Shown one piece after another: positions 22,392 through 27,741 of a DNA stretch of 27,741 bases. Each line of letters opens with the position of its first letter. Position 1 is the first letter of the stretch. Below the pieces are notes generated by a model. That model had not been told where the DNA came from, did not search any database, and saw only the letters and a list, made by a program, of their open reading frames with translations. The position numbers and the translations under genes were made by a program. This stretch comes from a virus: positions 1 through 27,741 of the IMG/VR virus record IMGVR_UViG_3300030102_007804. One strand, written 5' to 3'.

Positions 22392-23096
22392 GTGAAAACA
22401 CGACCCCGCGTCGAATCTATTGTCAAGTACGACAGTCATCGAGCACAGCACGATGGCAACCGTTTTTATTCCACACCACTGGGCTTCATGCCAAGTGTGA
22501 CAACGGTTCTGCGTGACGACAGTAAGTTTGAGCCATGGCGAAAGTACAAGGGTGAGAAGAAGGCCAATGCGATTATGCAAGCCGCTTCAGCCCGTGGGAC
22601 CTGGACCCATGACTGTTCTGAGCAGTATCTGCTGACGGGTGAGCTGCCTCGATTCCATCACGTTTATCAGCCGTGGTGGATCTCGATGAAGCCGTTCCTT
22701 GATCAAATCGACCATACGCTACTTACCGAAGGAGCGCTGTGGAATAGCGATTGCTACGCGGGTGCGTGTGACTGCATTGGTTACATGCGTGGTGCTGAAT
22801 GTGAGCCGGTTTTGATTGACTTCAAGACGGCCAACAAGCCGATCGGTGGCACCAAGCTATATGACTATGAGATGCAGGTCGCGGCCTACATCAAGGCGGC
22901 CAACTATGTCTACAGAAAAGAAGGCTTGATCATCCGTAAAGGGATCATCGCTTGTGCGGTGCCTGACTACGAGGTTCAGACGTTTGAGTTGAACCGTGAT
23001 GACATCAATCAGCTCTATGCACACTTCATTGAGAAGTTAGAGGATTGGCATGACAAACATACGATCCCTCAAACGTTAAAAATTAAATCCGAATGA
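22392..23096 (+). CDS. PD-(D/E)XK exonuclease, RecB/Cas4-like
   Basis: 234 residues from GTG 22392, with AAGG upstream. Likely a DNA exonuclease for recombination or host DNA breakdown. Motifs in order: MPSVTTVL near the N-terminus, ARGTWTHD (His73), LLTEGALWN (Glu113), CYAGACDCIG (Asp127), VLIDFKTA (Asp143, Lys145) and the helix MQVAAYIKA (Gln162, Tyr166). This is the phage RecB-nuclease-like order. The Cys-rich stretch near 121-137 lacks the full Fe-S pattern of true Cas4. It works naturally with the ssDNA-binding protein upstream. Confidence 0.78.
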   Translation: MKTRPRVESIVKYDSHRAQHDGNRFYSTPLGFMPSVTTVLRDDSKFEPWRKYKGEKKANAIMQAASARGTWTHDCSEQYLLTGELPRFHHVYQPWWISMKPFLDQIDHTLLTEGALWNSDCYAGACDCIGYMRGAECEPVLIDFKTANKPIGGTKLYDYEMQVAAYIKAANYVYRKEGLIIRKGIIACAVPDYEVQTFELNRDDINQLYAHFIEKLEDWHDKHTIPQTLKIKSE

Positions 23097-23112
23097 ATGT
23101 GGCAAACTAACC

Positions 23113-23388
23113 ATGAGTTCAAGGATCTCCGATTTTTTCTGGCCTGACCTAATTGAGGAACAGCATCGTTGGTCGTTAGATCAACTTGCGATGTTTTATC
23201 AGACGACGGAAGAGGAGGTTGTAGCGGCGTTAGTTAAAGCCAATGAAAAATACGCAGATGACCCTCGCTCAACTAATTACAGCGAGCCAGACAGCAACGA
23301 CGAGGGATCTACCCCTAACGAAATTGAAGGAGCATGCGGGAATGTTCCAAGTAATTCAGGGAAAGGTGGGATTGAAAGCGGCTCGTGA
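23113..23388 (+). CDS. Hypothetical protein with acidic C-terminal tail
   Basis: 91 residues. The first half is structured (SRISDFFWPDLIEEQHRWSLDQLAMFYQTTEEEVVAALVKAN), reading like a short helix-turn-helix or adaptor. The second half is a disordered, acidic Ser/Asn/Gly tail. It overlaps the small frame at 23342 by 47 bp. Not recognised. Confidence 0.5.
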   Translation: MSSRISDFFWPDLIEEQHRWSLDQLAMFYQTTEEEVVAALVKANEKYADDPRSTNYSEPDSNDEGSTPNEIEGACGNVPSNSGKGGIESGS

Positions 23389-23431
23389 ATGGCTTTTAGG
23401 CGTAGCACTCCTCGAACGAATTGAACAATGA
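23342..23431 (+). CDS. Possible 29-aa gene coupled to thyX
   Basis: A short frame (MFQVIQGKVGLKAAREWLLGVALLERIEQ when read in full, key part LKAAREWLLGVALLE) begins at ATG 23342 with GAAGGAG 9 bp upstream and ends as ATGA over the thyX start. A good ribosome site and coupled stop suggest a real gene or a translation coupler; the size makes this unsure. Confidence 0.35.
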   Translation: MFQVIQGKVGLKAAREWLLGVALLERIEQ

Positions 23432-24132
23432 CTCTGCCCAAAGGACTCAAGATCAACAAGGAATCCGACACGGTGGATCTCGATCGACCAGTGACCCTGG
23501 TGCAGTGCCCGGACGAAGCGGAGCAACTAATCGTCCGAATCGCGAGGGTGAGTAACCAGAAGAACGAGAACAACTGGGCGACAGGTCCAAAGCTGTTGAA
23601 GTTCTTGATTGATCACAAGCACTGGTCTCCCTTCGAGCACGCTTTTTTAACGGTGCGAATAGAAACGCAGCTTGATGTAGCTGCCCAAATTTGTAGACAT
23701 CGCAGCTTCGTATTCTCCCAGTTCTCTTGCCGTTATGCGAAGGCGACTAAGGCGAATGTTCCGCACTTTAGGGTTCAAGACACAAAGAACCGACAGAATT
23801 CCTTTGACACCCTCCACCCGGAGGTCCAGGCGTCTGCTCAGGAAACGGCGGAGAGCTGCATTGATATGGCGTTTATTTTGTATGAACGAATGCTTGCCCA
23901 GGGCATTGCCCTAGAAACAGCAAGAAGGATCTTGCCTGTGTGTTCACCAACCACGCTCTATATGAGCGGAACGCTGAGATCTTTTATGCACTACGTCCAG
24001 GTGCGGACTGACCCCAGCACTCAGTTGGAGCATCGAGAGGTGGCCGAGGAAATTAAAAAGATCTTGATGTGGAAGTTTCCCATTACTTCGGAGGCGTTGG
24101 GATGGACAGAAGAAACGAACTCCCCCGCCTGA
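23428..24132 (+). CDS. thyX: Flavin-dependent thymidylate synthase ThyX
   Basis: 234 residues. Makes dTMP from dUMP with methylene-tetrahydrofolate, NADPH and FAD. The ThyX signature RHRx7S is present as RHRSFVFSQFS (Arg90 to Ser100), followed by RYA. HWSPFEHAFLTVRIE upstream and LPVCSPTTLYMSGTLRSFMHYVQVRTDP downstream are typical flavin- and dUMP-binding segments. It uses the dUTP/dUMP stream started by dCTP deaminase. The start overlaps the preceding small frame, and the next gene starts inside its 3' end. Confidence 0.93.
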   Translation: MTLPKGLKINKESDTVDLDRPVTLVQCPDEAEQLIVRIARVSNQKNENNWATGPKLLKFLIDHKHWSPFEHAFLTVRIETQLDVAAQICRHRSFVFSQFSCRYAKATKANVPHFRVQDTKNRQNSFDTLHPEVQASAQETAESCIDMAFILYERMLAQGIALETARRILPVCSPTTLYMSGTLRSFMHYVQVRTDPSTQLEHREVAEEIKKILMWKFPITSEALGWTEETNSPA

Positions 24133-24476
24133 TTATTGTTGACATTACCCCTAAACCTGCCTCTAGACCGCGTTGTAGTAGGCAGGGAAGGGTTTATACC
24201 GAGCCAGCCTATAGAACATGGTTAGAGACGTTCTCAGGGCTCGTACAGAAGCAATGGCATCGCAAACCTCTGGAGCGTGTTTCACACTTAGAGGTTGTAA
24301 TAAGCGGGCCTAATAGAAGAGGTGACATTGATAATCACCTGAAAGCAATTCTGGACGGTCTTCAGTACGCCAAAGTTATTCGATCAGACAATTTGAAAGT
24401 GGTGGACTCAGTTTCTGCACGTTTTTCTTCTTGTGAAACAGCAGAACCTTGGATTCTGATCAAGCTTTTTGGCTAG
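24102..24476 (+). CDS. rusA: RusA-like Holliday-junction resolvase
   Basis: 124 residues from ATG 24102, preferred because GGAGG lies 7 bp upstream; a GTG at 24069 lacks this. Cuts four-way DNA junctions. IIVDITPKPASRPRCSRQGRVYTEPAYRTW is the RusA N-terminal pattern; acidic residues in GDIDNHLKAILDGL (Asp75, Asp77, Asp85) and SDNLKV (Asp96) match the metal site. Overlaps thyX by 31 bp, so translation is probably coupled. Useful for resolving recombination or branched DNA before packaging. Confidence 0.85.
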   Translation: MDRRNELPRLIIVDITPKPASRPRCSRQGRVYTEPAYRTWLETFSGLVQKQWHRKPLERVSHLEVVISGPNRRGDIDNHLKAILDGLQYAKVIRSDNLKVVDSVSARFSSCETAEPWILIKLFG

Positions 24477-24506
24477 GTACGATTAATTCAAGCCAACTAA
24501 ATACCG

Positions 24507-25001
24507 ATGCTGAGAGCGCAATCGCCCAACGATTTGCTGTTCAATCTCACATCATTAAGGCGAAAAGATGCGGTAAAGAGCTTTAGACGAGCGATTATTG
24601 ACGAGTATCCCACCAGGGGCTGCGCCTATTGCGGGCGATCCATGCGGAACTGGACGCTCGATCACATCATCCCCAAGTCAAAAGGGGGACCCACAAGGCG
24701 GTGGAATCTGGCGAAATGTTGCTCACGTTGTAATGGCAACAAAGGTTCTATGGATGTTCTTCCCTGGTATCGACCGCAATTGTTTTGGGACGAGTTCTTA
24801 GAAGATACATTGTTTGAATGGATGCGGTCTAATGCAAACATGGATGACGCCATGAATGCTTTGGAGCAGTCACTACGTGAAGGCACTCTTGATAAAGAGG
24901 CCCTGGAAGATCTCAAGCAGAAACCTGAAAAACGAAGTTTCTGGGACACCTATTGCGATGCCAATCCTTGGGAAAAAGAGTGTTTGATCTATGAGTGCTG
25001 A
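24507..25001 (+). CDS. HNH endonuclease
   Basis: 164 residues. CAYC (Cys39, Cys42), TLDHIIPKSKGGPTRRWNLAKCCSRCNGNKG with Asp52-His53, Asn67 and Cys72/Cys75 make a zinc-braced beta-beta-alpha HNH fold. The C-terminal half is helical and acidic and not recognised. As the last gene of the recombination operon it could be a free-standing homing nuclease, a packaging partner or a defence nuclease; its neighbours do not settle which. It meets a convergent gene with no gap. Confidence 0.85.
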   Translation: MLRAQSPNDLLFNLTSLRRKDAVKSFRRAIIDEYPTRGCAYCGRSMRNWTLDHIIPKSKGGPTRRWNLAKCCSRCNGNKGSMDVLPWYRPQLFWDEFLEDTLFEWMRSNANMDDAMNALEQSLREGTLDKEALEDLKQKPEKRSFWDTYCDANPWEKECLIYEC

Positions 25002-25439
25002 TTAGGCCAGAAGAGGTGGCCTGATCGCGTCCCCTTTTGGCAGCTCAGGCAGGATGTCGAGGCGTCGGCGATTTTTTGCGCCTTTCAACTCCAGCATCCA
25101 ATCCTGCACGGCGTTCAGGTTTTCGCAACTGTCGTCCAGGGTGCAAAGCACATCCAGTAGCGGGCAGCGCTCTGGATAACGCCACCTGTAGCGTTCGAGC
25201 ATTTCAACAGTCAACGGTTTCCACCCGAAAACAAGTAGTTGCACGTCGTCTAGGTCATCAACGTGCATACCGACTTTTTTCAAGCCGTCTTCGACTTTGG
25301 CCCACATTTGAGTAGGTGTCAGTCCGTGTTTTGTAGCGATGTGTCTGAACCCCTCCTTTGCGCCTTCTACGAAGAAATCGCTTTCTTTCTGGCTGAGGGT
25401 TTTGGCTAATTGCTTGCGAGGCTTGGAGCCATTGGACAT
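25002..25439 (-). CDS. Hypothetical protein, paralogue A of tandem pair
   Basis: 145 residues from ATG 25439, 10 bp after the stop of paralogue B; a frame extension to 25583 is mostly shadow. Core: FVEGAKEGFRHIATKHGLTP, MWAKVEDGLKKVG, DDLDDVQLLVFGWKPLT, RYPERCPLLDVLCTLDDSCENLNAVQDWMLE. It is clearly homologous to the gene at 25450-26052. No known family or catalytic motif is recognised. The convergent junction with HNH holds an AGGCCA/TGGCCT hairpin at 25004-25022. Confidence 0.55.
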   Translation of the reverse strand: MSNGSKPRKQLAKTLSQKESDFFVEGAKEGFRHIATKHGLTPTQMWAKVEDGLKKVGMHVDDLDDVQLLVFGWKPLTVEMLERYRWRYPERCPLLDVLCTLDDSCENLNAVQDWMLELKGAKNRRRLDILPELPKGDAIRPPLLA

Positions 25440-25449
25440 TGGAGGCAGA

Positions 25450-26052
25450 TCAGATTGGTGTGAATGTTGTGGTCGGTGTACCTGAAGGTCTGACGCCATC
25501 AGGATCTGGCAAAACAGGCAGGACGTCGTTTCTTGTGCGTCCATAGCTGTTTTTTCTATCCAGCAACCAGTCCTGAACTTCATTCAGGTCGGGGCAGGTG
25601 TGATCGAGCGAGCAAAGCACGTCCAGCAATGGGCAGCGCTTGGGGTAACGGATTGCCCAGCGGTGCATGGCTTCTGGAGTGAGGTCGAGCCATCCGAAGC
25701 AGTAGTGCTGAAGATTTTCGAGGTCGTCGTGATGAATCCCGAGCTGCTTCATGCCCCTTTCGACGATTGCCCACATCTCCACGGGGTTTAAACCGTGTCT
25801 TTGTGCGATGTATTGGAAACCGCCTCTTGCCCCACGATTGAAGTACGCGATGTCTTCAGGCGTCATCAAGCAACCGTGACAAGAACAGTTGTTCGATGAG
25901 GAGACGGCCTTAATGAAAGCCTGGACTTCAAAGGCACGCCACCAGGGCTGTGCAATCGCTGCATCCACTAGCCCGGAAACCGCGTCCAGGTCGCTGTCTC
26001 TATGAGCTGAGTACCCATACATTCTCTTGTGGTTTGAATGGTGAGCAGTCAT
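25450..26052 (-). CDS. Hypothetical protein, paralogue B of tandem pair
   Basis: 200 residues. It shares with paralogue A the core FNRGARGGFQYIAQRHGLNP, MWAIVERGMKQLG, DDLENLQHYCFGWLDLT, IRYPKRCPLLDVLCSLDHTCPDLNEVQDWLLD. It adds an N-terminal ~75-residue part with ACxxC-like NNCSCHGC, perhaps metal-binding. ATG 26052 is used; ATG 26022 with AAGAGA in front is an alternative. Function unknown. Being next to the iteron block makes an origin-linked role worth testing, but there is no direct sign of DNA binding. Confidence 0.6.
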   Translation of the reverse strand: MTAHHSNHKRMYGYSAHRDSDLDAVSGLVDAAIAQPWWRAFEVQAFIKAVSSSNNCSCHGCLMTPEDIAYFNRGARGGFQYIAQRHGLNPVEMWAIVERGMKQLGIHHDDLENLQHYCFGWLDLTPEAMHRWAIRYPKRCPLLDVLCSLDHTCPDLNEVQDWLLDRKNSYGRTRNDVLPVLPDPDGVRPSGTPTTTFTPI

Positions 26053-26208
26053 GAGTTGAGACGAAGGGTGAGCGATTTGCGATTGCTTGATCTTTCTAGG
26101 ACAGCGAGCAACCAGGATCTGTGGCCTGAACTACAAACTTAATGTCCAGAAGAGGATTATTGCATGCGTCTGTATCAGGACGTACACATTTCCGATTTCT
26201 TTAGGCCT
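26053..26208. other. Gap before the iteron block
   Basis: No gene is supported. It is the upstream region of the leftward paralogue pair; no strong promoter is visible. Confidence 0.4.
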
Positions 26209-26349
26209 GGGATCTCGCGGCACCCCTGGGATCTTGAGGGGTTGCTGGGATCTCGACGACCCCCTAGGATCTCGTTACACCCCTAGGATCTCGCGGCACC
26301 CCTAGGATCTCGTCGACCCCTAGGATCTCGTGGCCCCCCTAGGATCTCG
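26209..26349 (+). repeat. Eight iterons with GGATCTCG core
   Basis: Cores start at 26209, 26229, 26248, 26267, 26286, 26305, 26323 and 26342, giving spacings of 20, 19, 19, 19, 19, 18 and 19 bp. Seven are exact GGATCTCG; the second is GGATCTTG. The first three follow CTG, and the last five follow CCCTA (CCTAGGATCTCG). A ninth exact copy is inverted at 26910-26917. Regular direct repeats next to AT-rich DNA are typical of replication origins with initiator-binding iterons. Confidence 0.85.
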
Positions 26350-26391
26350 TGACGATCTCAAAAATCCATCCGAACGAGAACATGTATAAAA

Positions 26392-26538
26392 TGTTTTAAG
26401 TATAAAATTATACAAGTATAAATTCATACACATTCAAGTATCAAATAATACGCATCAAAATATACACTCAAATGTTACAAGTAACAAATGCTACACAGCA
26501 TCAAATGCTACAAGTAGCAAAAGCTACACAACATTTAG
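26392..26538. repeat. Degenerate array of TACAAGTA dyads
   Basis: Clear 14-bp dyads are TTATACAAGTATAA (26408-26421), TGTTACAAGTAACA (26473-26486) and TGCTACAAGTAGCA (26506-26519); weaker copies start at 26392 and near 26430. The last two belong to a 33-bp tandem repeat (26473-26505, 26506-26538), in which T-to-C and A-to-G changes on opposite arms keep the dyad intact. GCTACACA recurs at 26490 and 26523. Confidence 0.75.
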
Positions 26539-26539
26539 C

Positions 26540-26670
26540 GCCGCTTTTTAGCGCGAGTTTTTGACTTTTAAGGTTTCACAAGTAAGAAATTTTTTAGTTT
26601 GAAAAATTGCAGAGAGAAAAAATTTTTCCGCTGCATTTTTACAACTCAAAAAATTTTATTTTGACCCCGG
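26540..26670. other. A-tract-rich region, possible unwinding element
   Basis: No gene. TTTAGCGC occurs twice (around 26534 and 26548). From about 26585 to 26660 the DNA is dominated by A- and T-tracts (ATTTTTTAG, GAAAAATTG, GAAAAAATTTTTCC, CAAAAAATTTTATTTTG), giving very low melting energy and likely curvature, beside the two repeat arrays. Confidence 0.5.
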
Positions 26671-26687
26671 CACAACTTGACACAAGA

Positions 26688-26708
26688 AAACCACCCCCGA
26701 GGGGGTGG
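26688..26708 (-). terminator. Terminator of the 26714-26872 gene
   Basis: Read on the minus strand, CCACCCCC, a 2-base loop and GGGGGTGG form a perfect 8-bp stem followed by TTTTCTTG, 6-8 bp after the stop codon. A clear rho-independent terminator. Confidence 0.75.
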
Positions 26709-26713
26709 CTGTC

Positions 26714-26872
26714 TTATGGCAGTTCCTGGCTCAAGTCGTCCTCATGATCGGCCAGAAAGTCGATCAAGTGGGCGGGCAAGTTTCCGTAAACCTGCATCAG
26801 TCGCAAGTCCTCCGGGTGAGCCTTGAGAGACTCCACCAGAGCGGAAACCGCCGAGGCTGTGTCGGCGTGCAT
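26714..26872 (-). CDS. Small acidic protein beside origin-like block (52 aa)
   Basis: Supported by its own terminator and protein-like composition: TASAVSALVESLKAHPEDLRL then MQVYGNLPAHLIDFLADHEDDLSQELP. Acidic, two or three helices. No Shine-Dalgarno; the leader holds CCTTCTCTCACC 20-30 bp upstream (minus reading), as before the gene at 27367. Not recognised. Confidence 0.6.
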   Translation of the reverse strand: MHADTASAVSALVESLKAHPEDLRLMQVYGNLPAHLIDFLADHEDDLSQELP

Positions 26873-26895
26873 TTTTATTTGAGACGGTGAGAGAA

Positions 26896-26932
26896 GGGCA
26901 CGGGGTGCCCGAGATCCAGTCTCGGCGATTTT
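26896..26932 (+). terminator. Double hairpin with T-run, containing inverted iteron
   Basis: GGGCAC/GTGCCC (26896-26910, 3-base loop) is followed by CCGAGA/TCTCGG (26909-26925, 5-base loop), then CGATTTTTTT. The pair shares two bases, so only one can fully form. CGAGATCC at 26910-26917 is the exact reverse complement of the iteron core. Acts as a plus-strand terminator after the origin-like block. Confidence 0.65.
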
Positions 26933-26939
26933 TTTACGT

Positions 26940-26990
26940 CCTGGCCTTTTCGTGTGCCAGCTCTGTCTCTGTCCTAATTAAAAGGCCAGG
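26940..26990. promoter_or_regulatory. Exact 11-bp inverted repeat upstream of rightward gene
   Basis: CCTGGCCTTTT (26940-26950) and AAAAGGCCAGG (26980-26990) flank a 29-base CT-rich loop. It lies between the divergent genes and 20 bp before ATG 27011, so it can act as an operator or as a leader hairpin. Confidence 0.5.
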
Positions 26991-27010
26991 CCATCCAAAA
27001 TAAGACAAGA

Positions 27011-27277
27011 ATGGACGCAGTTCGGACTTCTCACCCGATGGCCAGCATCACCACAACTCGCCCCGCATGGGCCGCCGACATGATCGGGGCCTATGTCCAG
27101 TTCCCCGAGTCGGCAGGCGATCGGATGACGTACAAGCTCATTGACGTCGAGGGGCCGACTGCCTTCCGCAGTGCTCCTCAGTTCGTCATCTCTCCGGTGC
27201 TCCACACCGAGAGCCACAAGCGGCTGATTGTTTCGCTCGATGCATGGATGGACATGCTCAGCGTTGGCGTCCTCTGA
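27011..27277 (+). CDS. Hypothetical protein (88 aa) at GC-rich right end
   Basis: ATG 27011, with ATG 27038 as an alternative that removes nine residues. WAADMIGAYVQFPESAGDRM then YKLIDVEGPTAFRSAPQFVISPVLHTES and a helical end; beta-rich core. Not recognised. No Shine-Dalgarno. Codon use is GC-rich, unlike the left part of the window. Confidence 0.55.
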   Translation: MDAVRTSHPMASITTTRPAWAADMIGAYVQFPESAGDRMTYKLIDVEGPTAFRSAPQFVISPVLHTESHKRLIVSLDAWMDMLSVGVL

Positions 27278-27291
27278 AGCGCTGCACATAA

Positions 27292-27310
27292 GGGGGCCAC
27301 TCCGGCCCCT
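27292..27310 (+). terminator. GC-rich hairpin after the 27011 gene
   Basis: GGGGCC (27293-27298) and GGCCCC (27304-27309) with a 5-base loop, followed by a CT repeat, not a U-run. Possibly a weak terminator or RNA-stabilising hairpin. Confidence 0.4.
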
Positions 27311-27366
27311 CTCTCTCATCGGCGACTTCTCCCCGCCGTCTCTCTCTCCTTCTCTCACCTCTCACC

Positions 27367-27741
27367 ATGGCCCGCTCTCAAGGCTCAACCCCTAAGGGGA
27401 TAATTCTGCAGCGTGGCGAGTCGCCCCTAGACGGCTCCCCCTTTGTTGTCATCCTGACCACCAAAAGCGGCAACCGGAAGACCGGCGACATGTGCCAAGT
27501 CTGGATCCTTCGCGAGGATCAGAACCCCGTCGAAGCGATCGCCACCGGGGCAGACTTCACAGTCTGCGGAGACTGCCCACATAGAAAGCAGGCGGACGGA
27601 TCGCGGTCCTGTTACGTCAACGTGGGCCAGGCCCCTCTCAGCGTTTGGAAGACATACAAGCGCGGCGGATACGTTGACAGCCCCTCGGCTGAGCTGCTGG
27701 CCCGTGTTCTAAAAGGCCGCCGCATCCGGTGGGGAGCCTAC
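27367..27741 (+). CDS. Conserved phage protein with CGDCPHR..CYVNVGQAP motif, partial
   Basis: 125 codons are visible and the frame runs off the window end. TGDMCQVWILREDQNPVEAI, ADFTVCGDCPHR, SCYVNVGQAPLSVWKTYKRG is a pattern I recall from conserved hypothetical proteins of diverse phages. The Cys pair in VCGDC plus a later Cys suggests metal binding, but no activity is known to me. The start has no Shine-Dalgarno but a 60-bp CT-rich leader with CCTTCTCTCACC at 27348-27359. GC content is about 60% here. Confidence 0.75.
   Translation, partial: MARSQGSTPKGIILQRGESPLDGSPFVVILTTKSGNRKTGDMCQVWILREDQNPVEAIATGADFTVCGDCPHRKQADGSRSCYVNVGQAPLSVWKTYKRGGYVDSPSAELLARVLKGRRIRWGAY

Noticed and set aside
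26087-26305. 72-aa plus-strand frame across the repeat block
   Set aside because: It translates the GGATCTCG iterons, has no ribosome site and no protein-like composition.
26209-26349. Possible CRISPR array
   Set aside because: The conserved core is only 8-13 bp with about 6-11 bp between copies; there are no spacers of CRISPR length and no cas genes. The Cas4-like nuclease is an ordinary phage RecB-type enzyme.
26705-26890. 61-aa plus-strand frame
   Set aside because: Antisense of the 52-aa minus-strand gene, which has its own terminator; the plus frame begins inside that terminator region.

Overview
The window reads as part of a temperate cyanophage genome, probably a tailed phage of a marine Synechococcus-like host. 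This rests on gene content, not on any database search. Tail-fibre repeats, small proteins of cyanophage type (YRGVPYE, KPYRGQGR and YPYS..LRRDNP motifs), a DUF3310-like protein, ThyX, a class II ribonucleotide reductase and an integrase beside a tRNA-Ala-like half all point that way. No psbA, RNA polymerase, terminase or capsid gene lies in the window.

Layout. (a) 1-7521: tail-fibre/adhesin genes on the plus strand (1-2984), more fibre genes on the minus strand (5776 to 2981), then a plus-strand lysis group with membrane proteins, a GH19 endolysin and two tiny proteins. (b) 7518-8272: three small leftward genes. (c) 8360-10824: promoter candidate, tRNA-like attP, strong terminator, tyrosine integrase and four small genes chained by overlapping start and stop codons. 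(d) 10825-17543: mostly leftward nucleotide and DNA synthesis genes: RNR, dCTP deaminase, a PolA-type polymerase and several small genes missed by a 60-residue cut-off. (e) 17819-20602: a large primase-helicase. It is divergent from an HTH-like regulator (20833) and a rightward recombination/nucleotide operon: ssDNA-binding protein, PD-(D/E)XK nuclease, ThyX, RusA, HNH. (f) 25002-26052: two tandem paralogous leftward genes of unknown function. (g) 26209-26670: an origin-like noncoding block. (h) 26687-27741: a GC-rich module with small genes and a partial conserved phage gene that runs off the window.

How the genes fit together. RNR, dCTP deaminase and ThyX form a route from ribonucleotides to dTMP that feeds the polymerase and primase-helicase. 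RusA, the nuclease and the ssDNA-binding protein handle recombination intermediates. A promoter (21578-21606) followed directly by a perfect 20-bp palindrome that fits the cyanobacterial LexA box sits in front of the recombination operon. Related AGTACA/TGTACT elements occur in three other intergenic regions, which suggests one regulatory circuit for lysogeny.

The least ordinary part is 26209-26670: eight GGATCTCG iterons at 18-20 bp spacing, then a second degenerate array built on a TACAAGTA dyad whose arms change in a compensatory way, then A-tract-rich DNA. An inverted copy of the first iteron lies beyond, inside a terminator hairpin. It looks like a replication origin or a partition/packaging site, but no initiator can be assigned from the sequence alone.
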